64,000 nt of DNA, taken from contig CM074865.1 in NCBI GenBank assembly GCA_037501455.1, positions 16,190,501 to 16,254,500 on the forward strand. Direction: 5' to 3'. Source of the DNA: Lantana camara. Lineage: Eukaryota > Streptophyta > Magnoliopsida > Lamiales > Verbenaceae. Both the position numbers and the translations under genes were made by a program. How positions within the stretch are numbered: the first letter of the stretch is position 1; each line of letters starts with the position of its first letter. Positions 33,719 through 43,865 of this stretch are shown piece by piece. The notes beneath the pieces were generated by a model, which was not told the origin of the DNA, did no database searches, and saw only the letters and a list, made by a program, of their open reading frames with translations.

Positions 33719-36700
33719 TGTGATGCCCCGCCTGGGCGGCATTACAGGTATGGAGTCATGAGAGAGTTTAATTCAGTAATTTTGTGAATTACGTGATTAG
33801 CATGCTTACGTGTCAACGTGAGATTTATTTTTATTACGTGCGCTCTAGAATTTAATTAATTATACTTGGACTCAATTGTCCAATATTTGCAAATTAAGGA
33901 CCTAATTTAAATTAGGGTGTTTTGGGCCTTCGTGGCTACTTTGAGCTCGGGAATTCGAATTCGAATTTCGACCCTATCATTGGGTTCATTTCGATGATTC
34001 GAATTCAATGGAATAACCATTTAGTTTCTAAAGCCATTTGATTGCCTTACCGTTTTAAAATCCGATCCGTTTGGACCGGATACCATTTGACCCTGCCTGT
34101 ACGATCCGACCCGTTTGCCTGGCCCTAAAAAGGGCCAAGCTTCCTTTTTCTCCCCATTTCGTTCAGCAGCAGCCAAGGAAGAGACAATGAGAGATTTTTT
34201 CCCTTTTTTTTGGCCAAAAGCTTCGGAGCTCAAGTTTGAAAGATCCGACCGTCCGATCAACGACTCAAGGTAAGATTTGTGCTCTACTTATTACGTGCTT
34301 CGATTTAATATCTCTTTCGAGCCTTGAATATGTGTTATTTGACTATTTGGGAAAGAGGGTAAATAGTATCGGGGTCGGGAGTTTCATGTGTTCGGGCTCG
34401 TTTCGCGAGCTCTTATGTGTAAATATGTGATATACGTGTTATATATGTTCCGTGGTGTATTTTTGCTTGATTTGGAGTTGTGTGTGCTTGTGAGAGTGTG
34501 TTGTTGTTACCGCCATTGCTGCTTTTGCTCTTTTTTTTTTAGCAGTTTGGGCCGGAATGGCCGTTTCGGGGTTGGCTTGGTTCCCGGAAGGGCTATTTGT
34601 GTGATAGCACACGCCTGCAGCGAGGGCTGGAATGGCCATTTCCAGTTTTGGTCTGGGACCGGAACCGCCGTTCCGAGTTGTGCTTCTGGGGACAGAAGGT
34701 CCCCAAACGGCCGTTTCCACTTTCAGTTGTGGGTCCGAACGGCCGTTTGGGGGATGACTGACCTCCGGCCGTTTTTGGGAACAACCATTTTCGTCTGGGA
34801 ATGTTCCGTTTTCGTCCGTGCTTGCTTGTATGTGTTGTGTTTGACTTCTTTTGTGTATTTAATTGATTTATTAGGCCTTTTAATGCTTTATACCTCGTTT
34901 AACTTATACGTTTTGAAATGAATAGTATCGTATGCTATATTATATGCATGAAAAGTGATTTAATGTCAATGCATGATTGTTTTATGCATGCCTTGTTATG
35001 AATTTGTATGATTGGCTATTTATGAGGACTTTAATGGTGCATATGAACATGATCACATCAATTCATAAACGTTTTGTGATTTATTGCATTTTGAATCATT
35101 CCATAACATGTTACACCACTTCATAAGCATACGCCGTACGCCAATTTGGTTCATTCGTATGTCTAAGTATTGTCCTTGTGTTCAGTTTGTTCAGGTGCAC
35201 CCGGGGTGGTGTTTTGTCGGCCGTGTTGATTCCAGAGTGGATCAAACGTTGTGTCTTTGGTTTCGTAAGTGTAAGGTGAGGTTAGGATATAGTTAAACCT
35301 TAATGCAACGTGCTTGGTTTTTTATTGCATGTGGTTTAATAAGTCTTATATGTATATAAATAAGTGTGAAATATGTATTTGTTTGATACGTCAAAGGTTT
35401 GCAAGTATGTTAAGCAATGTACAAGCCTATATATGCTTGTTTTGGAACGATTTGATATGTCATGCCACGTGGAGTTATGCTTCTAACCGTGTTCTTCTCA
35501 TGAGCCAAGTTTGGCAAGGACCGAGTATTTATGAATGACACGGAAAGTGGTATGTATATATGTAAAAGTTATGTATGTCTGTCTCTGTTGTAGCGGGTTA
35601 AGTGTTTGATATGTTATGTGTTTGTTGGGCCTCGGAGACTGTGGGTTGGGAATCCCGGGACGGTATCGGGCCCTCCGGTTCGGCCTGGGAATAGTCTCCA
35701 TATGATAAGGATCAACCCGGAACCCACCAGGAGGTTTGGTTGGGGGATGAAATCCTCGGGCGTGAGATTCATGCACTCATGACCCACAAATACATGAATG
35801 GATGGCTAGGGCGTATACACCCTTACATCACCGGAGTTGAGGTTAGTTTGACATGTTATGTCTGTAAGTTTTCTGTTTATTTCTGTTATGATATGTTCTG
35901 AGGAGTTTGGGGGAGTCTGAGCTCGCACCCGCCAAGTTCTTTATTATGTTTGTTCTGTTATGGTTCATGAAACAGGGATAGATTCTAAATTAAGTTAAAA
36001 TTTGGAACTTTTTAATAAGTTAAGCTAAGCTTCGATAAGAAATGCTAAGTACAAGTTAAGTTGATTTGTTTGCTTTGGCTAAGTAAGCCTTATATGTATA
36101 TATCACGGGAAAATGATTTAGCGTGCAAAAACTATCATTGCGTTTGTGAACATTATGATTTTGTACCTATTTTGCTCTTATATATATAGTGTGTGTGTGG
36201 GTTAACCCCTCACTCAGTCGAGTTAAGACTGACCCCTCCCCTATTTATGTTTTTAGTTTGCAGGTTCAGCTTGGAGTTCGTGCTAGCCTAAGTGAGTCTA
36301 TTTTGGAGTCTGTTTCGAGTCAAGTATGTTGTTTTAATTAGGTTGCCTTGCACTTGCATTTCTTGAATTACGACTTGAATTAGTTTGCAGGTTCAGCTTG
36401 GAGTTCGTGCTAGTGTGTGTGTAGGAAGGTTGTAATTGGAATTTTGTTATACATTGATATATTATTCGGGACAGGCTTCTAGGGATAGTTGAACCCGTTG
36501 GATTTATGATTATTGTTTGATTCGGGATTAGGTATTTATGCTAGTTGAACCTGTCACTTGTTTATGTATGTTTGAAATTTTACATGGATTACTTTTCCGC
36601 TTCCGCATTCTTATTTTGGCTTGAATTTTGTTGTTCAGGGTTTAAGTTCCGCCTAGCTTAGGTGTGAGTCTGTCAGGTCTCCCGTTCGCCACTGCTTGGT

Positions 36701-36779
36701 TCATGTACGGACTTTCCATTTCGTATGTGGGTTGGGCTTTCGTACGGGGGATGTGGTGACCCACCGTGCGGGTGCTACA
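33719..36779 (+). repeat. Solo LTR A (3061 bp)
   Basis: Starts TGTGATGCCCCGCC, ends GGTGCTACA, with a perfect 5-bp TSD CGACC at 33714-33718 and 36780-36784. It lies inside the hAT element, so it is younger. No internal retrotransposon genes or second LTR are present; loss by LTR-LTR recombination is the usual cause. Landmarks shared with B and E include a donor-like CAAGGTAAG (34266-34274), a palindrome array, an AATCCCGGGACGG block and a TTTGCAGGTTC acceptor-like site (about 36258). Length and ends resemble LTRs of Del/Tekay-type elements, which is an inference. Confidence 0.88.
34554..34779. repeat. Palindrome array in solo LTR A
   Basis: Repeated AACGGCCGTT-type palindromes lie at 34554-34567, 34629-34643 (GGAATGGCCATTTCC), 34661-34675, 34705-34716 and 34739-34748, with a half-site after that. 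Theme: GGAAxGGCCxTTCC. Confidence 0.75.
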
Positions 36780-37019
36780 CGACCGGTGACCAGTAAGGCT
36801 ACCGATTCGACCTCCGGTCCGCTTTTGAAAACATTGGTGATAGACCATTATTATCCTAGAGACGAAGCTTTTTTATATTGTGAAAGTGTCTTAATGAAAA
36901 GGAAACCTTGGGAAGATCATATGCAGTACTTAGAACCTCCACATTGTTGAAAAGTTTTCCTTTCTTTCCCGCCTTTAATTGTTCATTGTTTGATTATTTC
37001 TCCATCAATACTCTGACAC

Positions 37020-39639
37020 TGTAACGTCCCAGTTTCCAGCCATTCAGATACACGCGCCATGCGTGTGAGTTTTGAGATTTAGGGTTTATTTAATTCCTTT
37101 TTGTTATTTTATATGCGTGATTTAATTTAATTACTTGTAACTTTTCGTGAATTATATGATTTAAATCTCTAAGCTTAGTGAATTCGATTACGTGAGTTGT
37201 GTATTTAGTTCACCAAGCATGACTAAGTGCTTAATTATATGTAATTGTGAGATTCTATGATTAATTGTCCTTAATTGAAACGTTATGAAACTTGTGGACT
37301 TAATTGATAATTTCTTGAGGACTCACATTTATAAATTTTGAATTCAATTGCATGAATTTAATTTATCAAGGACCAAGTTGTAATTTCCCTCATTTCTTCC
37401 CCTTCTCTTCACGATTAAACATATACATACATATACCTATATCTCCTTCTTCATTTTTCATTCAAGAAAGCAAGAACAACTCCATCTCTTTCTTACCTCA
37501 ATCACGATCCAAGCCAAGCAAGGAGAAGCCAAGATTTCCTTCCATCTTTGTCAAGAGAACAAGCTCCATAACATCATACCACCTTTCTCCTTCATCTCTT
37601 TCACTTCCAAGGTAAGATCATGCATATATCTTTGAGGATTCTTGAAGCTTTATTAGGGTTCTATGGTCCTTTGCATCCCATGAGATTATATGAGCTAAAT
37701 ATGATGATCTTGGATTGATTTTATGCACATATAGCTTGAACTCTTGAAGTTATGGTGTTGGATGACATGATCACATATGGGTTTGATATTGAAGTTCTTG
37801 AATGATCAAGGCATGAATTGAGTGTTTATATTGGTTTCTATTGTACCTTAAGTATATAAACATGTTTCCTTCATGATTTAATGCATTTGGGAGTGATTTT
37901 GATGGTGTTTTGGGGGTTTTTGTTGTGGTCCGAGAGCTCATCTGTTTTCTGCTCTGTTTTGAGCTTCCTACAAAGTGGGAACGGCCATTCCCATTCCTAG
38001 TTATTTTTCAAAACGGCCATTCCCATAACCCTGATGATTCTGGAGCGAGGGTGGGAACGGCCATTCCCAGTTTTGGCCTACGGCCGGAACGGCCGTTCCC
38101 ATGCTTGAAAAATGTAAATTCTTTACAGACGCACGGGATCAGTTCGGGGAGCTGGGAATTACCATTCCCATTTTACTCTTTAACCCGGAACGACTGTTCC
38201 CATTGTCCAGGAGGTTCTGTGAGTTCGAGGCTCAACCTTATGTGATTTAATTCCATTGCTAAGCCTTTATATGATCAATACATGCTATTATATGTTCATT
38301 TTATGCATGAATATGTCCATGACATTACCTAATTGTCAATTCACGTCATATCATTTCACGATTATGCCGTACGTCATAATTGGTCTCATATTGAGTCGTT
38401 TCTCACGAGTACACCACATTCTTGTTCTTGTACAAAGATCTCCAGGGTAGAGATAATCCAATCGAGTTTGCACAAGTCTTGCTAGTTCCTGGTGTCTTAT
38501 CTCTTCTCAGGTGACGAAATTGATAGGTTATTATTGCAAACCTTACAATCCTAAATTGAATATTTTGGCCAAAAGGTAAATTATATTACTATTATTGCAT
38601 TCGTTTTCAAAGATCAATTGTTTTCTAAAACGAAACCTTATTGTATTGTACTTACCCTACTGTTTTGGCGAGATATTGTTCACTATTGGGGCCCAGGGTT
38701 GAGTGTATTGAGTAATCCGGGAAGGCATAGGGCCGACGGTGACCGCTTGCACTCACCTACATTGTTGAGATAAACCCGGAATCCACTAGGAGGTTAGTGG
38801 AGGATGGAGTTTCGATCCTTGGGGATTCATGCACCCATTGACTATATTGATTGGATGGCGAGGGCTGGCTACCCGGCCATCACCCGGAGGAAGAAGGATG
38901 GAACTGATTCTGCACTAATATTGCATTGATTGTATTGTAATGATCGAAACCTAATAATTGCCTGATCACCTAAAAAGAAGCATATCAATGTTACACGTTT
39001 GGGAGTAAGGTTGGAGATTTGCTCACTCGCCAAGCCACTGATAGCCTATTGTCATGAATTGAAATTTGGAAGTGTCGTAATCCCGTGAATGTTCCTTTTT
39101 CCTTTGAAATTGTTCCATTAAAACCTTTCACGTGATTAGGGTCTGCATGTTTACCGCTTTATATATATCTATTTATGCTCTTATTCACTCAATCTTCTAG
39201 AGACTGACCCCTCCCCTCTTTGTCCCTCAGGTTCTGTACAGGGTGTGCTAGGCGGAAGTCGTGTCTTGTTCGAGTCCTGCACTTGTACACTCACTGCATA
39301 TTGTATTTATTTATTGTACTAGTTTATTTATTGGGCCGGTGTGCCATTTATTGAATTGGAATGATTCGGGATAGGTTAGGACATGTATTGGATTAGTGGA
39401 ACCCGTATTTGATTTCTTCTTGGAGTTGCGTTTACTTTGTTGATAGTGAATGAATGGCTGTCTTGCTTCCGTATTTTAGTTACTATTGATCGTTCCAGGG
39501 TTAGATTCCTCCTAGCCAGGACAATTTTTTTATTGTTTTCCGTTCGCTGTGAGTTTAGTTTATGTATGGATTAGCCATTTCATATGTGGACCGAACTCAT
39601 AGTGCGGGGGATATGGTGCTCTCGTCCCCGGGTGCTACA
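37020..39639 (+). repeat. Solo LTR B (2620 bp)
   Basis: Starts TGTAACGTCCC, ends GGTGCTACA, with a perfect TSD GACAC at 37015-37019 and 39640-39644. Same ordered landmarks as A: CCAAGGTAAG donor-like site (37608-37617), palindrome array, block near 38700-38790 matching the A and E blocks, CCCTCAGGTTC acceptor-like site near 39230. No retrotransposon coding sequence inside. Confidence 0.88.
37977..38201. repeat. Palindrome array in solo LTR B
   Basis: Six GGGAACGGCCATTCCC-type palindromes lie at 37977-37992, 38010-38025, 38053-38068, about 38086-38100, 38154-38169 and 38187-38201. Several are identical; others have one or two changes. Confidence 0.8.
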
Positions 39640-39751
39640 GACACTGATAAGAATGCGTAACACTGTATTCTTCATAATTATATTCTTCTTATTCTTCATT
39701 CTTTTCTCTTCCGTCTAATTACTGGTATGTGTATCATTATATCTCTCTCGC

Positions 39752-39818
39752 TTTATATATATGCATATATATATATATATATATTTTTTTTTTTTATTAT
39801 TATTTTTTTTAATATTCA
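39752..39818. repeat. TA microsatellite and T-rich run
   Basis: A TATATATA run with one GCA interruption is followed by a poly-T stretch, in the 240-bp spacer between solo LTR B and the next element. Confidence 0.7.
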
Positions 39819-39882
39819 TGCATATGTTGTTACTGTTGGCGTGGCTAACCCGTGAAATATATTTATTAGTTAATAAAATTTA

Positions 39883-40787
39883 ATGGGATAATTTTTGAAT
39901 AGGACCAATAATCTCTAATTTTTATCCAAAACCCCCCAATTGGAATTTTATACATTTACAATCCCCAATATACAAAACATTTTTTCTAAATCCCCTAATC
40001 ACCTAAAAAGTCTATTTTGTCCCTATTTTTTTACTTTTTCCACACCGTTTTTACTTCCTCCACACCCCATCGTCTTTATCATCTCCGCCACTACCACCGG
40101 ACCGCCGCTGGAGGTGGTCCAAAAATTCCCGAAAAATTCACCGGGAACGTATTCCTCGTACTCTTTCCATATTTTCGATTAGTTTTTCAAAATTTGAAGT
40201 CAGATGTCCCTAATTTAAGATCTAAGAATTTTAGATCTAAAAAAGAAATGTCCATAACTCCCAAATCGCTTAACAAAAATCGATTCCGTCACTTGCAATG
40301 GTTTCTTCGTGTCGAGATCGTCAAGATCCAAGCAAAAAACATCAAAAAATATCGCCGGAAAGGAGAGACCCATTTCCCATTTTCTATTGAACATTTGCAG
40401 GTTTCGGTGACCTCTCTGGCGCCGTCTCCGGCCATGTTCAATAGAGGAGGTTACCACCAATGAAGTCGCGTAGTCGAAATGAGTAAAAGCACGTAGCTCC
40501 CGTCTCCGGAAAGTGGCCGGAAATGGCGCCGCCACCATCCCCTGAAAACCTGCTTGAAAACGCAAGAAAGAAGAAAAGGAAAAAAAAAAAGAAAAATGGG
40601 AAAAGAAGAGAAAAGGGAAATTGGGGGTAATTTTTCATATTTTATTAAGGGCATTTTAGTCTTTTTATGTGAATTTGGGTGGTTTAGGAAAATTTTCATG
40701 AGTAATTGATCCTTAAAACATATAAAAAACCAATAGGGGATTTAGAAAAATATTGGGGTATACTAGGGATGATTGATTAATTATCCG
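39883..40787. mobile_element. Possible non-autonomous Mutator-like element
   Basis: Flanked by near-identical 9-mers TAAAATTTA (39874-39882) and TAAAATGTA (40788-40796). The two ends are degenerate inverted repeats over more than 100 bp: TTTCTAAATCCCCTAATC near 39990 mirrors TTTCTAAATCCCCTATTGG read backwards from about 40750, and the AAAAAGTCTA..TGTCCCT blocks also mirror. The middle (about 40070-40560) is GC-richer with CCGGNNATGG runs. A 9-bp TSD with long inverted ends is the Mutator pattern; the one TSD mismatch and loose repeats keep this tentative. No transposase is present. Confidence 0.5.
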
Positions 40788-40869
40788 TAAAATGTAACCA
40801 CTAAAATCAATTACACACTACAAGAAATTTGCAAATTCCGACGGAAAATTCCGAGGGAAACAGGCCGTC

Positions 40870-41340
40870 GGAATTTATTTTTTTTTTTTAAATAAAAATT
40901 AAATAAATCCGACGGAAATTCCGTCGGAATTCCATCGGATTTTTTTAAAAATAAAATTAAATAATTCCGACGGAATTCCCGTCGGTTTTTTAAATATAAA
41001 ATATAAAAATTAAAATTAAATAATTCCGATGGGATTCCCGTCGTAATTCCGTCGGATATTTTAAAAAATAAAATTTAAAAATAATATTAAATAATTCCGA
41101 CGGAATTCCGATGGGATTCCCGTCGGTTTTTTTAATTATAAACTATAAAAATAGAAATTAAATAATTCCGACGGGCATTCTGTCGGAAATCCGTCGGATA
41201 TTTTAAAAATAAAAATTAAAAATAATATTAAATAATTCCGACGGGATTTCCGTCGGAATTCCGTCGGATTTTTTAAAAATAAAAATTAAAAATAATATTA
41301 AATAATTCCGACGGGATTTCCGTCGGAATTCCGTCGGTTT
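40870..41340. repeat. Subterminal repeat array of the CACTA element
   Basis: About six units of 60-70 bp each combine an AT-rich spacer (AAAATTAAATAATT) with an ATTCCGACGGGATTTCCGTC palindrome core. Units at about 41220-41340 are nearly identical. Confidence 0.8.
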
Positions 41341-41493
41341 TATCTATGCTTAAATTGAATTCTTATGACGTATTATAATATTTGTAGTTATAATTAATAA
41401 TTTCTTAGAACTCAATTTTAAATATAGTCTACAAAATTTGTGATTTTATTATTTCAAATGATATATAAATATTTGTATCAAACTAAACCAATG

Positions 41494-41582
41494 AATTGAT
41501 CTAGCTCAACTGGTTTTCCTTGGTTTCCATAATATCTTCCTACCGCGAGGTTGGGTGTTCGAATCCCCAGTGGGCTCATTAA
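41494..41582 (+). repeat. tRNA-like (SINE-type) fragment inside the CACTA element
   Basis: It has an A box-like TAGCTCAACTGGT (41502-41514) and a B box-like GGTTGGGTGTTCGAATCCC (41549-41567) 34 bases apart, ending CCAGTGGGCTCATT. The rest does not fold as a cloverleaf and no CCA-type end or TSD was found, so a SINE fragment is likelier than a tRNA gene. Confidence 0.5.
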
Positions 41583-42059
41583 GTTTTTATTTTTCCAGTA
41601 AATTCCGACGGAATTTCGAGGGAATTTCGAGGGAATTTCCGTCGGAAATAATTAATGAAAATTTTTTTTAAAGCAAATTCCGACGGAATTCCGAGGGAAA
41701 TTCCGTCGGGAGATATATTTTATTTTTTCAAAAATACGACTATTCCGATGGGATTTCCCTCGGAATCCCGTCGGAATTATTTTAATTTAATATTTTTTTT
41801 TTTTGGTTTTGTCCCTCGGTTTTCCGTCGGTTTATAAATTCCGAGGAGGGTTTTCCCAACGGACTGTGTCCCGTCGGAATTCCGGGAATTTCTTGTAGTG
41901 ACACTATTTAAGACTTCAAGTAAACTTATTGTACGGAAGCGTCCCGTCTACAAGACCTAGAAAGATTTTCTGCGACAGGAATATAATGATTAAAAGGAAG
42001 ATTGTTGAAAGCGGGCTAACATTAATACCCACACAAAAGTATGACGCCCTCAATGTAAA

Positions 42060-42125
42060 CACGATAATCAGTTTCAAAATATTTAAAAATAAAGTTACAT
42101 TGCAAGTTTATTTTACACTAAATAT
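42060..42125. repeat. Dispersed repeat, copy 2
   Basis: Matches 32700-32790 over AGTTTCAAAATATTTAAAAA and the following TACATTGCAAGTT..TTTTACACT. It lies in the 270-bp AT-rich spacer between the CACTA element and Y2, where nothing else is recognised. Confidence 0.5.
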
Positions 42126-42176
42126 ATATATATAAAAATATTTATATTTTATATATAATTATAGTTATATAAATAC

Positions 42177-43238
42177 TGATGGTGCAGAAACTTGGAAGGG
42201 ATTTAGACACCAATCACTTTAGAATTTGTTTGTGGAAGGGAAGACAATCACAGGCGTTTGAGCCTCAGGAACTGGGTTTCCTTTGAAGCGTGGGTTCTTC
42301 CAGCTAGGATAACACCAAGAATGAGAAATGCAGTGTGGATGCAACGATGGTGTGTGGAATGCTGAGCTTGGGAAAAAGAAAAAATGGAGGAGAAGATGCC
42401 CAGTTCAGTGTGTAGGAGTTGTGGAGAAGATGCCTCAGATTGCTTAGGGGATGTGAGTGAAATTCTCTTATTTATATGTTAGGGGCAGGGGTGATTTGGT
42501 AAAAGTGATCGTGTGGTCCCAAACCCGTGTTGCCCTAGACACGTGGCAGCGTGTGATGGAGTGAGAGTGACATCTCTAGAATATGCCCAGGTACGGGTGG
42601 TAGTGGGTGTCAGGGATTGGTGTGCGCACTACCTGTGTGTGTTAGAGACAGTTGTGCAACAGCCGTATGAGCGCTAGGTTACCCGGAGAGGGTCAAATGG
42701 GCGTAGGGACGCTTGAGGGTGCGTCCCAAAGGTGATCTGACACGAGCGTCGGGACGCTCGAGGGAGAGGATTCTCCAGATTGGCTTGTTCGAGCGTGAGG
42801 ATGCTCGGGTGAAGCTCCAGTCGTGAGGTCGCTCGTACCCTCGAGAGGACTCTGAGTCCTGTTGGGGTGGACCCTGGCGGATGAGTTATGCTTTGAGGAT
42901 CACGTGAGCGCTATAAGGGCCCGAGCGTCAGGATGGTTTCGAGCGTGGAACAAGCAAGGGAGTGTCTCGTGCCTGCGACGTGAGACTTGGGTTGGGATTG
43001 TCCCTGTGAGGCGATATTACGAGCGTCAAGCGAGACTGGGAGAGGGATTCCCACACTCGAAGGATGCACTCCGGTAGGCGGGCCTTAGGCAGTGAGGCTG
43101 TAGGCAGATGGGTTGGATCTGTTACCGCGAGCCCATCTTCTCGAGCGTTAAAGGCCGAACGTTCCAGATTGATCTGGCTGAGCCTTCCAGATCTCGACAC
43201 GTGTACGGTGATGATCCGAACGTGATTTGGGCACATCA
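42177..43238 (-). repeat. 3' LTR of Y2
   Basis: On the plus strand it runs from TGATGG to CACATCA (1062 bp), with short inverted ends TGATG/CATCA as in Y1. The interior holds several palindromes of a CGAGCGTCGGGACGCTCGAG theme (about 42740-42850). It is preceded by AATAC at 42172-42176; its TSD partner is outside or lost. Confidence 0.75.
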
Positions 43239-43252
43239 TTTTGCCCCCCAAA
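43239..43252 (-). other. Polypurine tract of Y2
   Basis: On the minus strand TTTGGGGGGCAAAA lies directly before the TGATG of the 3' LTR, fixing the LTR edge and the orientation of the element. Confidence 0.7.
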
Positions 43253-43573
43253 TTCTGTAGTTACACGTGTGTACTGTAGAATTTTGAAATCCGAGCCCTA
43301 ACTTTGAATATGCGTGGGTCAATCTTTTGGAGAGAAGTGAGACGGATCGTATTCCACAGGGGACAACCTCTGGCAGTTCATTAAATGCCATCTTGTCGTT
43401 CTGGCGCTCGAGTGAATCCGTAATAAATGCTGAGTGGAGGCGTGTCTGCACGTTTACATGAAACGTCGCGTGTATATCGGGAAACGTGTGACGGTTACCA
43501 AAGGTGGGGGGTTTTCTAGGCGGAAATGATTACCTTTGAATTTAATACCCCAATTATGAGTATCTATCTCCCC

Positions 43574-43582
43574 TATAAATAG
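43574..43582 (+). promoter_or_regulatory. TATA box of the Y2 antisense gene
   Basis: TATAAATAG is 336 bases inside the 3' LTR edge, pointing into the element. A leader follows with a donor-like TTTAGGTAAATC at 43694-43705. Element X has the same box, leader and donor arrangement. Confidence 0.6.
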
Positions 43583-43865
43583 GAATTTGTAAGGCCTTTT
43601 CGCCTCTTTACGCTTTCAAACTCTCCAGAGCAATATAGCAGCAAAATCCTCTGTAATTTCTTGCGATTTTTCAGCGAATCTTCTTCTTCAACTTTAGGTA
43701 AATCACTGTGATTCTTGAAATTTTCTTGTGCTAACCCTAGATTTAGGTTGTGCCAATCGCCACCCTTGCACGAGGGATCCTTCTAAGTAGTCATTTCTTT
43801 ACAAAAATTCTCATTTTCTGTCAAATACTTCTGCAAAACCTCCATCTTCAAGAGCAAGAACAGCC

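Larger units (their letters stand above)
32854..36836. mobile_element. Non-autonomous hAT transposon carrying solo LTR A
   Basis: A perfect 8-bp TSD GTGATAGA lies at 32846-32853 and 36837-36844. The terminal inverted repeats are CAGTGTCTTGAAAAGCGGA and, inverted, CAATGTTTTCAAAAGCGGA (16 of 19 match). Subterminal sequence is rich in ACCGG/CCGGT runs (32880-33025). Excluding LTR A and its extra TSD copy, the element is about 917 bp and has no transposase. Eight-base TSDs and CA-TG ended inverted repeats are hAT traits. Confidence 0.85.
40816..41900. mobile_element. Non-autonomous CACTA (En/Spm) transposon
   Basis: Ends are CACTACAAGAAAT and its inverse ATTTCTTGTAGTG, with a 3-bp TSD ACA at 40813-40815 and 41901-41903. 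These are classic CACTA termini. Both arms are packed with short palindromic CCGACGGAATTCCGTCGG-type subterminal repeats, the kind bound by CACTA transposases. At 1085 bp it encodes no transposase. A tRNA-like piece sits near 41494-41582. Confidence 0.9.

Noticed and set aside
36696..36950. A small host gene or exon ending YCESVLMKRKPWEDHM
   Set aside because: The frame starts inside solo LTR A, crosses the hAT end and TSD, and has no gene structure; it is a junction artefact.
37020..39639. A complete retrotransposon with short LTRs
   Set aside because: No terminal direct repeat, primer site or coding region is present; a solo LTR with a 5-bp TSD explains it.
41494..41582. A tRNA gene, because of good A and B boxes
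   Set aside because: The arms do not pair as a cloverleaf and the piece lies inside a CACTA element; a SINE fragment fits better.
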